Assembly (NCBI GenBank): GCA_033816765.1
Contig: CM066298.1
Coordinates: 682,001 to 746,000 of the forward strand
Source: Nothopassalora personata
Taxonomy: Eukaryota; Ascomycota; Dothideomycetes; Mycosphaerellales; Mycosphaerellaceae
Direction: 5' to 3'
Length of the DNA stretch: 64,000 nt
Shown: piece by piece, positions 1-11,301 of the stretch
Position numbering within the stretch: position 1 is the stretch's first letter
Layout of the letters: each line of letters starts with the position of its first letter
Notes under the pieces: generated by a model
What the model was told of the DNA's origin: nothing
Databases searched by the model: none
The model's input: only the letters and a program-made list of their open reading frames with translations
Program-made: the position numbers and the translations under genes

Positions 1-14
1 TCTTCTATATGGTT

Positions 15-610
15 TCAAGTCTCTTGAGGAGAGATATGGTCAAGCGACTGATCTCGAACCAGCCCACGGTGGAATGTTTCGACCGCTGGAATGGAATGAT
101 TCTCGAACACAAACATATCCTCATCATGTGGAAGTGAATATGTCATGAAGGCGAGCATCAATGCTTCAAGAGTGCTCTTGAGACTGTGTAACTCCTACAA
201 ACCTCACCTGCTCCGGGCTCCAGGATGACTGCCACTTCACTGTTCGAGAAGGTGAAGTCCATGAATACGGCAAAGTCGCGGCTATCGTTCAAGTCGTGAC
301 CATGACTGGTAGCGCTGGAGTTGGCAGTGGTGTCCTTAAGTGGCTTACAGGTCAGCCATAGCTGGGATAGATTAAGTGCCCATACTCTGGGAGGCATCAT
401 TCAAATGTCATAGCCGCTGTCCTCTTCCAACGCTGTCGGCAAACATGTCGCATCCGTCGACGCAATGGCAATGTGCAAAGACAAGCGATCCATAGTCTTT
501 GACAGACTCCTTCTGATTCTGCTCAAGCCAATCACAGGAGTACTGCAGTCGTCTGTAACAAGTTCGGAAGTGCCGCTTCCATGATGCTCGAGCACTACGA
601 TGGTGGTCAA
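15..610 (-). CDS. Possible 3' end of an unknown gene
   Basis: I do not recognise this protein. On the minus strand an open stretch (400 down to about 208) reads into a plausible donor at 207 (GTGAGG). A second open stretch (about 163 down to a TGA at 17-15) ends in the residues HISPQET and has gene-like composition. Joining them needs either a 44-nt intron with an AAG acceptor or a 122-nt intron with a CAG acceptor at 86; both keep the frame. Upstream, another open segment (610-401) ends in a TGA just before 400, so a further intron or a gene break must be assumed. No domain is visible. The start codon and exon structure are unresolved, and coding status itself is uncertain. Confidence 0.3.
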
Positions 611-935
611 ACTTTGCGTTCATGTTTGTTCAGCGCCAATCGTGATCAAGGTCCATCGAACGAGGGCATTATAGACAAGGAAACTGCAATCTACTCTCCA
701 CGTCTGTTGGTCCAGACTGATGGATTTTGATTCAGATGCTCGATCAAGTTCAGATGTGTGTACCTGGCGAGACGTGAAGTTCAATCAACAGACGGCACGG
801 AGCTCGCTCCGGGTCCGAGACAACTTCGTACTCAAATTGTAAGTCCATCATTCACTCCACAAGCACAAACCATATTATCAGGCAAGAAAGATATCTCCAC
901 AAGCCTCAAGACCGAAGCCAAGAAATCGTGGCACA

Positions 936-1837
936 ATGACCACTCGAAGCCCACCATCAGCCCTCGATCCATACCTCCAACTACCTCCCGAGACAAGCCT
1001 CATCCTCCTCACAGGAACACTAGGATGCAGCGCCAACTGGTTGACAATTCAAATAATCAGCAGCGCCCTAACTCGCCAGAACAACGAAACATCCCCAGAC
1101 GAATCACCCTCAATCCTCCTCATCAGCTGGCTCCGCGACCACTCGTGGTGGAAACACGAACTGCGACGAACCACAGTAAGTAACATACACAAATATATAT
1201 ACCTCCCTATAAAACCATATCGAACCCGTCTCCCAACCACTCACTCACTCCCCAGGGCCTAAAAATCACCCCTCAACCCCCCCTAACATTCCTCGACCTC
1301 TTCACAACCGAGACGGCCCCCTTCCCCTCCCCACCCAACCTCACCAAAACGATCCTCGACTCCATCCAAAGCCTCAAAACCTCCTCCAACCCCAACAGCA
1401 AAATCCTCCTAGTCCTCGACGCTCCGGACGTTCTCCTCGCCACATCATCTCTCACTTCCCAGCACCTCAACGCTCTCCTTCTCCACCTTCGGAGCCAGGT
1501 TTACGCCACAGTCCTGTCCTGTTCGGCAGATTTGCCGCTCTTATCTGCCGCGACGAGCACCACAGAGACCACCCGGCCGACGCCGATTGAGGTGGAGACG
1601 GCGGCGTTTTTGACAGCGCAAGCGCATGTTGCGAGGATGGTGATGAGTGTACGAGGGCTCGAGACGGGAGCGGCGAAGGATGTGAGTGGAGAGTTGAGGG
1701 TGACGAGGGGTGGTGGTGGAGGGAATGAGTATGATGATGAGGGAGATGGAGGATATGACGTGAAAGAGGCTGAGCTGCTGTACTTGGTGCAACGGGATGG
1801 GAATGTGAAAGTATTCAGTCGAGGGAGCGACCAATGA
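936..1837 (+). CDS. ELP6: Elongator complex subunit Elp6
   Basis: Two exons, 936-1175 and 1256-1837, flank an 80-bp GTAAGT...CAG intron in phase 0 and give 273 aa. Elp6 is a RecA-fold subunit of the Elp4-Elp5-Elp6 hexamer, which helps the Elongator complex form the side chain at wobble uridine (U34) of tRNAs in the cytoplasm. Seen in the sequence: an N-terminal beta-strand and loop, LILLTGTLGCSANWL (about residues 22-36), which resembles a degenerate P-loop; a second strand ILLISWLRDHSWW (about 60-72); a strand ILLVLDAPDVLL in exon 2; and a C-terminal ELLYLVQRDGNVKVFSRG close to the family ending. The length matches the family. A Gly-rich, acidic loop (around residues 225-245) looks like a species-specific insertion. 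I infer the function from this motif order; no alignment was run. Confidence 0.85.
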
Positions 1838-2099
1838 TGCAAGAAATGTCATTACATTACGTTAGCATTAAGTGCGCGCTATCTCACCGCTAAGATTAGG
1901 TCATCATCATCTGCATCAAATGCTTGATATTTTGTCGTGTAACCTGCTCCCTTGTGCCTGGGTGTCTGATGCAGATCAGGATATTATGCCTCTGCTCCAG
2001 CTGAGGCGCTCCGAGGTGAGAATATCTAGTAGGAAGTGTCGTGGAACTTCCCGTCCTGATCTGACCTCGCAAGTAGATGCGCCTCCAAGGGACACGTTA

Positions 2100-3706
2100 C
2101 TATGGAGGATGTCCAGTCCTCGCATCTTCCAAGAACTTCTCCCAAGTATGCAGCTCGTGCTCTTCATCGAAACCATCAGGCGACGACTGACGACGCCGTC
2201 CGCCCGAGACCGTGGTTTTGATGCTGCTCTGCGTCATCTGATTGCTCAGGATCGGATCCGTGCTATTATGGCTTGCGTGATGTGGGTATGATGATCCTAA
2301 CGACTGAAGACCATGACTTCGGTGGCGGTGATGCGCTGGGGCCATTACCTTAGGGTCTGCGGGCTCGACTCTCAGCTCTGTAGTCCGTGTCACCAACACG
2401 CTGGGCGACCTCTGATGAGGGCTCTGGTGTTGCGTTGAGCCCTGTCCAGATCCGTATGGCATAGTGTCTTGCAATAGTCGTCTTCGAGTGAGTGTGTAGA
2501 GCAGGCAGTCAACCCAGCCGCAGGAGGTCATGAGTGAGCCAGCAATGCAGGAGAACATGATGCTTGTGTTCCGACCATGAGCCATGGACCACATTCTCCC
2601 TACCGATAGTGGTAAAGTGAGAAGAATGTAACAGCATGGATACAGCGTCATCAGTATCGCAACGCGGTTGACTTTCTTGGCCGTGGCTGCGTTTGGGCTA
2701 TTCACTTGGTCCAAGCCACTGGGAAAGAATTGCCTTGTCCTTCGGCGAAGCATGACGAAGGTCAACAGGTAGAGTGTGATGGTCCCAAACTGGACGAGGA
2801 AAACCCTGTGCGTCGTGAATCAGCAGGCTGTGGCCGTGTGTATTCCAGCCTCACTCACCAAAAGTAGTGAAGCCACAGTCGGTCGTCGTCGAACTTCGCA
2901 GCCACCCAGCACCATGCTCCTGCAGATAATGTGTTTTAGCTACGTCAGAAGACGGGTTTTGTTGCCCGAGCAGCGATGTAATGTATTGAGATCGACGCCT
3001 GAACGTCATCGCGACTTGCTGCACGCTGCTTCCGAATGCTTACCGGCTCTTTCGAAGTACCGATCGGTATGCAAACCCACCCCGATGACGGTCAGGAGGA
3101 ATGTAAGAGTCCAGACAGCGGAAACGATACCCGTGAAAACGCAATGTCCAAGCCTGCCGTCGTACACAGCTGTGTAGTAGGTATGCATGGCAATGACGAG
3201 CACAAAGAAGCCACTGGTGACAATCAGCGAGTTGCGCATAATCGAATATCGCGGCCGTACCTGCTAAGGTCCCCTGAGTGAATCATCCATCCTTGCGCGA
3301 AGCACGCGACGCTTGGTGAGACGATGTCGTTCACAAGGTACCAGTGCCAGGTAATGATGAATCCAATACTTTGCATGAGATCTGCAGACGTTGATCAGCG
3401 ATCGCATCCAAGGTGAAAGAGCATCCACGGGAGGTTACGTTTACCTGCAATCAGGAGATTAAAGACGAGCATGATGTATTGGTTGTGGCCAAGAGTGCTG
3501 CCACGGCGTTTGCACTCCAAGTAAAAGCGAGTGGCAATGAAAGCGAGGAGTATCAGGCACGAATAGACTGAGAGTGCAGCCAATAGTCCTACTGGTAGGA
3601 GGCCTTGTCGGAGATTCGTCTCCAGGTCGTGTTCGATGCTGCCTAAGGAACGAGAATGAAAGCGGATGCCAGTGACGGTTGCCAGGTGCTCGTCCGGCGC
3701 ATTCAT
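2100..3706 (-). CDS. Seven-transmembrane GPCR, fungal Gpr1/cAMP-receptor-like group
   Basis: Five exons on the minus strand (3706-3445, 3381-3261, 3213-3044, 2919-2859, 2805-2100) with introns of 63, 47, 124 and 53 bp join in frame to 439 aa. Seven hydrophobic helices can be placed at about residues 36-64, 76-103, 112-145, 150-176, 201-227, 251-275 and 286-310. C114 before TM3 and C188 in the loop GAWCWV before TM5 are placed to form the usual GPCR disulfide. GDLSSG in TM3 and LHYFWVF entering TM5 are typical of fungal receptors related to Git3/Gpr1 and slime-mould cAMP receptors. A 130-residue Ser/Arg/His-rich cytoplasmic tail follows TM7. It should sit in the plasma membrane and signal to a G-alpha; the ligand is unknown. 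The exon join is my reconstruction, but every phase agrees. Confidence 0.82.
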
Positions 3707-4153
3707 TTCGGCGCGGCGCGTCGCGGCTATGAGACGGTATCGTTCGCAGGATCCTAAGGGAGCATGGTAACGAGAGGACCGTCCGGATGTAGCAACACAA
3801 GATGAGCGCTCCGAAGCGCTGGGGAGGGTGTTGCGTGCGAGGTTTGTCGTGAGTCAGTGGACTTTTATGTTCCGCGAAGTCCATTGCCATCGAGAATCGA
3901 GGTCGAGGTTGCCTTCTAGAGATCAGCCGTTGGACGTGCAGCGGCAAGTGCCGAGAAGCGATGCTGGAGGTAGGGGCCCGGGAGCTGAATGCGGAAAGCA
4001 CTACTCGTACATCGCAACGACGACCATGTCCTACATTTTTCCAGCGCTCGTCAGTAGTTTTGTTTAATCCTTGGACTGTCTTCATTTCCGAGGGCGAGGT
4101 AGAGCAGCTGCCTGCACATCGGTCTAATGACTCTAATCCCGTGAGGTGCGTCC
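3707..4153. other. Intergenic region between GPCR and RBR ligase genes
   Basis: About 450 bp that must hold the 5' leader and promoter of the minus-strand receptor gene and the 3' end of the upstream RBR gene. The long minus-strand reading frame across it (4157-3459) overlaps receptor exon 1 in another frame and has a low-complexity, Arg/Ser-rich translation with no family signal. I see no gene here. Confidence 0.4.
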
Positions 4154-6776
4154 TCATATCTGCTCAATATCGTCACCGTCGTCATCAGCATCGTTCGGGA
4201 GTCCAATTCCACCATGCGCATCATTCATGTGTTGGTAACAAGGCTCCCTCGTGTCGAACGTGGCAAGGCAAACCCAGCAGATGTGAGCTTGGCAGCCGCC
4301 GCAGGTCATGTGGTTGCAGCCGTCGATCTTCTCGAGTGGTGTCTTGCATCGCGGGCAGTCCTGTGGCATATCAGTATAGGCTCTCATGAGCACAGACGAT
4401 GCTCTCACCTTGATATCGCCAGCTCTCTTGAAGCGCTCAAAGGCTTCGTAGCCACCGGTCGACAAGTCTCGGTGCTCCTCGCAGCTCAACGATTCATCAT
4501 GCTGCTCGAAGCACGACGTGCAAATGACGCCAAAGCACTGCGAACAGTGCCGTTGCTCGGCGAGCTGCTCCTGACGCAGCTTGAAGATATGGCCGCAGTC
4601 GGGCGTAGGGCAGTAGCGGTAATGATGAGGACGTCGCCGTATGTGTGATGCAAAGGATGACTGCAATAGATCTTCGAAAATACCTGGTGGCAGGTGGGAT
4701 CTGATCTCGTTTATTGGAATCACGCTCCCACACTGGCCATCTTGACCTCTGCAGGTGATCTGGAAGTCTGCTGTAGTAGCATCGGTCGTCGTGCAGAGAG
4801 CCTCGAAACACTCGCGGCAAAAGACATGATGGCAAGAGAGCGTCAAAGGGTCGTCTGCTGGCGTGAAGCAGATGGTGCAGTCAGGAAAGTCTCCCTCGCC
4901 TTTGTGCAGCGCGAGTTGACCCGCCACCCACTGTAGATTGCCATCGGATCCGGTGATTTTCAATTTCTTCGGTCTAGACACAATGTCAAGAGACACGTTA
5001 TCTGAACCGAGGCGGAATTTGATCTGGGCTAGGCCTTTTCGGCAGACCCAATTGAACTGCGAAACATCCAGTGGAACGGTCTTCCTGGCTCGTTTTCCTG
5101 CTTCCAATAATTCAAGAACGCTTCGCTTGATGTTCCGGAAGTGTTCGGGTGGCCCGTAGTATCGTATGTGGCGCTTGGCTCGGAGAAGGACGATTTTGAC
5201 ACCGCATACGTCTGCAAGGTGTCGTATCGCAGCTGTAGTGGGACCTTCCTGTCTGAGTAAGGGCGCCCAGATTGGACCATTGTCGTGCTCCAGTAGTATC
5301 CCGTCCGTGATTGCTTTGACGGCCTTGGCGGCTTTGGCTACATCGGATGGGTTCAGGCTTTCCAATCTCAGGGTGACGAACCGGTTCTGAGCGTCCGTGA
5401 AGGTCCTGTAGATGATCTTCTTGTCTACGCATTCTGTCACAAAATTGGCGAGCTGATCTTCGACGCTGTCGTATATTCGCTTGTCCACTCGCAAGGTATG
5501 GGAAGTCAAGAGCTGGAGCGTTAGCTGGCCACCATTTAGGAACTCGCATGAAGTACCTTGTAGCGTTGCCATGGCGTCTCTTGCGTCGCTCTCATCGAAG
5601 TACCGGGCTATGGCTTTCGAGTGCTTGCGGTGCGGACTTGTCACCACTGTGAACTCGAGCGGACCAACCTTGGCCAACAGGCTCTCGACAAGCGCCGGTG
5701 CAGCTTCCGGCGTATCATCCTCGACATCAGGTATGTCAACTTGCTCAGGTCGCAAGGCGCGAGAGGTTATGCTGTTCTTGATGTCGTCCTCTGTAATGTT
5801 GAAAGGTACATTTTGTAAAACAAGTGTAATCCAGGGGCCTTCCGAAGTCAGCGCCCCGCCTGCATACACCTTCTGACCGCAAAGTTTGAAAGTGCCATCT
5901 CGGAAAAAGCTACGGACCACCTCTGCGGTGTCCTTGTCCCAAGGCCAGTAACGTAAGATCGCAGATCGGGTCGGGTTCTGCCATGTTACCTCAACTTTGT
6001 CGCGCCTCGAATAGCCCACAGCAGTCCAGCCCGGGAGTCTCGTCCGCACTTTCGCAGCGTTAACTCCGCTAAGCTCGGCTCTGTTGAAAGGGTTCGACTT
6101 CAAATTGGCGCAGAAGGTCCTTGCAAACGTCGAGTCTTGCGCTGTCACGTATAACACAGCAGATTCTGCGGTGGGCAGCACTTCGATCGTGGTGTGTGCT
6201 GGTATGTCGCAACCGAGAGCATTGACGAATTCGTGCGCCGATGACTCGGTAGTGCTCAGGGGAAGTCCAGTCAGACGCACGGTCGAAAACTCGTGGGTCA
6301 ACGCAATGGTGGACACCGCGCAGCCTGCGGCGAAGCTTACAAGTGCGCCAGAGTACGCTCGTTGATACGTGTCGGTGCTGTGGTTCGACTGCAACCAGTC
6401 AGTGCTGGATTTTGTGCTTCGCAGATTCATCATCAAAGCCATGACTTACCTCAGCACCAACGCCTGCTACAGAGCCCTGGGGATGGGCATACGGACAATC
6501 GCTGCCTTTCAAGCACTTACCTTCTTGATGAAACTTGCAGTTTATCAGAGACCTGAGATCGAGCGAGGGCGACTCATTTGCGAGGCCTGCGGCACTCGCC
6601 GCCACGATCTCATGTCTGAAGGTGCATTTGGTCCCCTTCCGACATTTGCCTTGTTGAAAGAACACGCAGGGTTTCTCTGATAGCTGGGGACCTGATGATC
6701 GTGCGGGGGCAAGACCGTCATGTCGATACTTGCAATCGGTGTTCGTGCACTTCGCACCAAACCTGCAGTGGTCCAT
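4154..6776 (-). CDS. RBR-type E3 ubiquitin ligase with three CCCH zinc fingers
   Basis: Three exons (6776-6450, 6388-4409, 4360-4154) give 837 aa. Intron 1 is 61 bp (GTAAGT, CACTGAC branch). Intron 2 is 48 bp and in frame, so it would pass unnoticed as coding sequence; removing it puts DCPRCKTP directly after GDIK, as RING2 domains require. CCCH fingers: C4-C10-C15-H19, C37-C45-C51-H55, C80-C88-C94-H98. Two RRM-like stretches lie near residues 146-196 and 295-401. RING1 begins at C613 (CTICF...CHHVFCRECF), then an IBR (YCPTPDC...CSQCFGVIC), then RING2 from 771 with the catalytic-type cysteine in GCNHMTC (C784). RBR ligases carry ubiquitin on this cysteine before transfer. The CCCH fingers and RRM-like folds suggest RNA-linked targeting, which is inference. 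Confidence 0.88.
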
Positions 6777-8202
6777 TTGTAGTCGATATGATCACCGAAG
6801 ACGGCTGTTGATCGGACCATAATTGTCGGCTTAGGAAGAAATGCCAATCATCGCTCGAGAGGCACGGACTTCAAAAGTGAATGTATCGCTCGTCCTAGTG
6901 GTTGCTTCAGTCATGGTCGAGAAGGGGTTGTTGCTCATATTCAGAACATGCGTACCTCGTGGCATCACCGCACCTTGATCGGGACAAACGCTGGATCGGC
7001 AGGTTGATCATGCTCACGACGGGACTGTGCAGGCAAAGTAGCAGCTTGTGGCTGGTGTCGAGCCTGAGGCAAAGCCCCAGCCACATCAGAAAACAGAGGT
7101 TCATCCTGTGCTGCCATCCTTAATCATCTGCAGATCACACCTTATGAACTTGTCAAGCCGATGCCATAACGCAGCTCTTCATGGATCAATTGTGTTTCGA
7201 CATCGTTGGCCTCGCGAAGTCGACATCGCGCTGTCCCGGTCCTTAATAGTGAGAAGCCTCTTGGTGATGGTCATCACTGAAGGAGGTCATACAGACGTGC
7301 TCGCCAGCTCATGCATCGAGCGTCTCCCGAGCAAGGCCTCTAGGCTCTAGGAGACATCAGGTCGGCCTCGAGAAGCTGATAAAGGTATCCTCATGGTTGC
7401 TCAGCTCCATGAGGCCTTGTACCACCCGCACCCGCCGGCTGTCTCAATGCTCGCTCACTGCTCAACGCCAGCTCATCCCGCTCCTTTTCGGAGAATTGAA
7501 TGCCGGGACCACATCGGTTCCGCAAACAGCAGTCAACAATCACCTAAGTCTTGGGCAGCAGCTCACAGCCACATGCAATGTAAACTCGATACACAGGGTA
7601 ACCGCCACGATATCGCAGCGCCTCGCTCTCCAGCCTGCGTACATCTACCTGCCGTGCCGACGCGTCTGCCAACCCACCCGAATGCCTCGCTCCTCTACAT
7701 GCCGCAAAACGACCACAAGACTTGGATGCATTGCAAGAGACCAGCCAAAAACCTGCAGACTCCCGCTTCGAAGCGATACAACGCGTCCTAGATGAGCTGT
7801 AGCACAGCCGCTGCATGAGCAGGAGAGTTTCGCGCAATGCCTACATCACACTATATGCACGTCCAGGTCTTGTGCTTGAGCTTGTGCCTCACATTAGAGA
7901 TCATCCAGGCGATGCCGCTCTCGCGCTGTAGCTATGTTCGAGCCAAGGAAGTCATGAGGATGACGATGCATGTCGATTTGCAGCTTATTGAGCCACCAAG
8001 TGTCCCACGGACTTCACAACTCCGCGCGCTGTCCCATGGGGACTATTGATCTTTCAGCATTAAAAGCGCTCACTATCAGTGGCAATGGTATAGCATGCTG
8101 TGGAATGCAAGTCTGTATTATTCCTCTTGTATTTCGCAGCAACCTCTCTGTTGAGCTTCCGCGACTTGTTGTGTTTGGGCTTCTGAAGATCTTCCCTGCA
8201 CG
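6777..8202. other. Intergenic stretch without a supported gene
   Basis: About 1.4 kb of normal composition between the RBR gene and the tyrosinase remnant. Open frames up to 132 codons exist (for example 7393-7795 in two overlapping frames), but their translations are His/Pro/Arg/Ser-rich and mutually overlapping, with no recognisable motif, signal peptide or clean splice structure. Degraded sequence belonging to the tyrosinase locus could be present, but nothing I can identify. Confidence 0.4.
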
Positions 8203-8844
8203 ATGAAGACTGCTATCATCACATGTCTGCTGGCAAGAGTTGCGTACGCACTTCCTCCGCCTCACAATGATCTGGCCTCTGGCAAACTAAAGCACAGCAA
8301 GTCGGCCCTTTGGTCGTCGTAGGCTACAATACTTCCCAACGGACCCAAAACCCTCAGCCCGATGGTCTAGGCTACAATACCCGCTGTCTTGGTAAAGATC
8401 TAAGTGTGCTAGCGGCTGGCGGTGCCTCCGATGCGGATTCGACGAAACGCATTACCAATAATCACGATATTGCTTCCTTCCAGGACGAGATGCAGAATCC
8501 TGTCTTCCTGGGGATCCCGGAGCTTCGGGTCCATACTGCGGGACATTATATGATATGAGGTGAACCTGGTGGGGTCATTTTGCGAGTCCGGGCGATCCTT
8601 GGTTCTGGCTGCGTCATGCGCAGATTGATAGGACGTATTGGATTTGGCAGAGTTGGAAGATTGAGAGTATCACGAAGGGACAGGTGGCGGTTGCGGGGAC
8701 GGTTACGGTGTTGAATTTGCCGCACAGTAGGAATGCGAGCATTGAGTATCGTTTTGACTTGGGAGTGCTTGATGGATCAAGGGTTTGAAGATTGGGGTCG
8801 CGGTGAGTACGGTTGATGGGGACTTTTGTTATGTTTATGAGTGA
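8203..8844 (+). pseudogene. Tyrosinase (type 3 copper oxidase) pseudogene
   Basis: Tyrosinases oxidise phenols to quinones using two copper ions, CuA and CuB, each held by three histidines. Here four tyrosinase-like segments lie in shifted frames. (1) 8203-8322: a signal-peptide-like start MKTAIITCLLARVAYALPPP, stopped at TAG 8320. (2) About 8323-8558: GLGYNTRCL...ITNNHDIASFQ...VHTAGHYMI, the CuB entry with the H-x3-H pair, ending in TGA. (3) 8582-8788: ASPGDPWFWLRHAQIDR and WIWQSW, then GTVTVLNLPHSRNASIE; the usual LHHA/IDR copper motif reads LRHA. (4) 8797-8844: STVDGDFCYVYE and stop, the family C-terminus. The CuA half is missing. A 13-bp direct repeat (TAGGCTACAATAC at 8320 and 8368, 48 bp apart) marks a local duplication. 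Stops, frameshifts and the lost histidine show it is dead. Confidence 0.8.
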
Positions 8845-9500
8845 GGACGCGGGTTGTGGTATGGTAGAGAGAGGGGATGGGTTGAAGGTGTTGGATAGAT
8901 GGGTGTATATCCATGGAGCAGAGGACTGTCATAATGATAGCATGTGGTGAGCAGCTCGAGGTTTGAATCATCACGACAGGCCCTTGAAGCTCTTCTTGAC
9001 GGTGCCACGAAGCTCTTGCAGAAGAGCTTTCCAGTCCAGAAGGAATTGTCGATGTTATGCTGGATAGAGGGCTTCGACGGTTGAAGCGTCGTTGGAGGCA
9101 GTCGCGCGGTCCTAGATCGTGTGAAGTGCTCCCACTTCTGAAGTCCTGGCGTTACCGCCGGGAAGCCTTGAAAGGGCATCTTAACACATTATCAACAGCT
9201 ACACGGTGTAAAGGTGAACGATGGAATATTGATGGCCCGCAACAAAGTTCCGATGGTCCCCGTTTCTGCATCGCCAACTAACTTTCGGTATCTTCCCGCA
9301 GAGCCGCAGTCCGAGCGCCTTCAAGTTCGTGGCGCGTGCTTGCCATGTACGACAGCTATCGCTGCCTATACATCATCGACCAGACAACACACCCACTGCT
9401 GACACCAACTTCTCTCAAAGAATTCCCCTACTGCACTCGATCTCGTCACGGATAAATTGCACAACAGTCCATCAAATACAACAATCACCAGGCCGCCATC
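8845..9500. promoter_or_regulatory. Intergenic region with RPN5 upstream sequence
   Basis: About 650 bp between the tyrosinase remnant and the RPN5 start codon. It should contain the RPN5 promoter and 5' leader; the 100 bp before the ATG is rich in CA and CT, as fungal leaders often are, and the start context is CCATC-ATG. No proteasome-associated element (GGTGGCAAA) was seen here, and no other gene is supported. Confidence 0.4.
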
Positions 9501-11118
9501 ATGTCGGGCGATGGCTCCATCATAAAAGCCGACCGAGACTATACCAAGGAAGTGGATGCTGCCATTCCAGAGGCTGAGAAGATCGCACAAGTGAGGAAAT
9601 ATCAGACGAAGGTGCGGGAGAGGCTGTACTGATAGCGTCGTAGAATGGACAAACGCAACAGGCAGTCGACAAGCTGCTCAGTCTCGAGAAGCAGACACGA
9701 CAATCGTCCGACCTTCCATCCACATCTCGCTTGCTCGTAGCCATCGTCACGATATCGAAGAACTCCGGCGATTGGTCATTACTGAACGAGCAGGTGCAGC
9801 TGCTGAGCAAGAAGCATGGACAACTCAAGCAGGCCATCACCAAGATGGTCCAGGTCGTCATGGGCTTCTTGGACGACACACCGAGCTTGGAGACCAAGCT
9901 GAGCGTCATCGAGACATTGCGGACTGTGACCGAGGGAAAGGTGCGTTGATTATGAGGAAGCGCATACTGAGTGCATATTATGGAAAGTGCTAACGGACTT
10001 GGCTGTAGATCTTCGTCGAAGTCGAGCGGGCACGTGTCACGCGGACGCTGTCCAACATCAAGCACGAAAAGGGCGATGTCACAGCTGCCAAGGACATCCT
10101 TTGCGAGCTGCAGGTCGAGACATTCGGGTCGATGAGCAGGAGAGAGAAGACGGAGTTCATTCTGGATCAGGTGTCGCTCTGCATCGAGGATGGCGACTGG
10201 ACACAAGCTGGCATTCTGTCGCGAAAGATCAGCACACGATATTTCTCACGCAAGCCAAAGAAGACTGCGGAAGAACTTGAGAAGGCGCGCAAGGAGAAGG
10301 CAGAGCGGGAGCGCATGCGATCAGACGGCACAATAGGCGAGGAAGAGCCAGAGGACGATGATCCGACAGATCTCAAGCTGCGATACTACGAGCAGCAAAT
10401 CACCCTCGCCAAGCACGATGACAAGTACCTCGATGCTTGCAAGCACTATCGGCAGGTGCTCGATACGGAAGCTGTGGAAGAAGATGCGAGCAAGCTGAGT
10501 GCGGCGTTGGCGCGTGTCATCTACTTTGTCCTGCTGGCACCTTACGACAACGAGCAGTCAGATCTCCTCCATCGCATCGCACAGGACACCCGCATCAACA
10601 CACATACTCCACGCGAAGGTCAGCTCTTGAAGCTCTTCACAGTGCCAGAGCTCATGCGATGGCCATCGGTCGAGTCGAATTATGGCGAACACCTCACCGC
10701 GACCGACATCTTCGACTTGAAGGAGAACAAGAAGGACCCCAAGGCGCACCAGCGATGGTTGGACTTCCGCAAGCGCGTCATCGAGCACAACGTTCGTGTG
10801 ATCGCAAAGTACTACACCCGCGTGCACTTCTCGCGCCTCACACAGCTACTCGATCTATCGGAGTCGGAGACCGAGAAGTACATTTCGGACCTCGTCACCA
10901 GCAAGACCATCTACGCACGCATCGACAGACCCGCACAGATCGTCACCTTCGAGAAGAAGCGTGATGCCGATGAAGTTCTCAATGAGTGGAGCAGCAACAT
11001 GAAGCAGTTGCTCGGCCTGCTCGAGCGTATCGACCACTTGATCACGAAGGAGGAGATGATGGCTCGCATCCAGCCGGTGGTCGAGAAACAGTCGAGCAAG
11101 GCTACTGCGAAGGCTTAG
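9501..11118 (+). CDS. RPN5: 26S proteasome regulatory subunit Rpn5
   Basis: Three exons, 9501-9590, 9644-9940 and 10009-11118, with introns of 53 bp (TACTGAT branch) and 68 bp (GCTAACG branch), all phase 0, give 498 aa. Rpn5 is a scaffold subunit of the proteasome lid that contacts Rpn11 and the core particle. Seen: the family start KADRDYTKEVDAAIPEAEKIAQ; helical-repeat sequence such as KQTRQSSDLPSTSRLLVAIV and LNEQVQLLSKKHGQLKQA; TLRTVTEGKIFVEVERAR across the second splice; a charged insertion at about residues 210-250 (KPKKTAEELEKARKEK...EEEPEDDD); and a C-terminal PCI winged helix around 385-443 (KYYTRVHFSRLTQLLDLS). It is longer than yeast Rpn5, mostly through the charged insertion. A transposon lies 102 bp downstream. 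Confidence 0.92.
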
Positions 11119-11220
11119 AAAGCTGATGTTGCTAGTCGTGTGCCTTCAACTAAGGAGAATTCAGCAAATTGAGGAAAGCCGAGGAAGAACGCCGACTCCC
11201 ATATGAGGGCTGGGCTCATA

Positions 11221-11245
11221 CAGTCAGGGTTCAAAAGTCTGCGTC
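11221..11245 (+). repeat. Left terminal inverted repeat of Tc1 element
   Basis: 25 bp next to the TA duplication; shares CAGT and TCAAAAGTCTGCGTC with the complement of 12538-12562. Confidence 0.85.
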
Positions 11246-11301
11246 TTGGCGCGTCCCGCGTCTCCTTCGCGTTTGCAACTATTATCTTCACCACTATAGC
11301 A

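Noticed and set aside
758..1183. Open frame of 141 codons overlapping ELP6 exon 1
   Set aside because: Different frame from the clear Elp6 reading, low-complexity His/Pro/Arg translation, no splice or motif support.
3459..4157. Minus-strand frame of 232 codons between the RBR and GPCR genes
   Set aside because: Overlaps receptor exon 1 in another frame; translation is Arg/Ser/Pro-rich without family features.
7393..7795. Two overlapping 132-codon frames upstream of the tyrosinase remnant
   Set aside because: Both frames are equally open and neither shows a domain, signal peptide or intron signals.
9520..10206. Minus-strand frame of 228 codons opposite RPN5
   Set aside because: Entirely antisense to well-supported RPN5 exons and crosses both introns; a codon-bias shadow.
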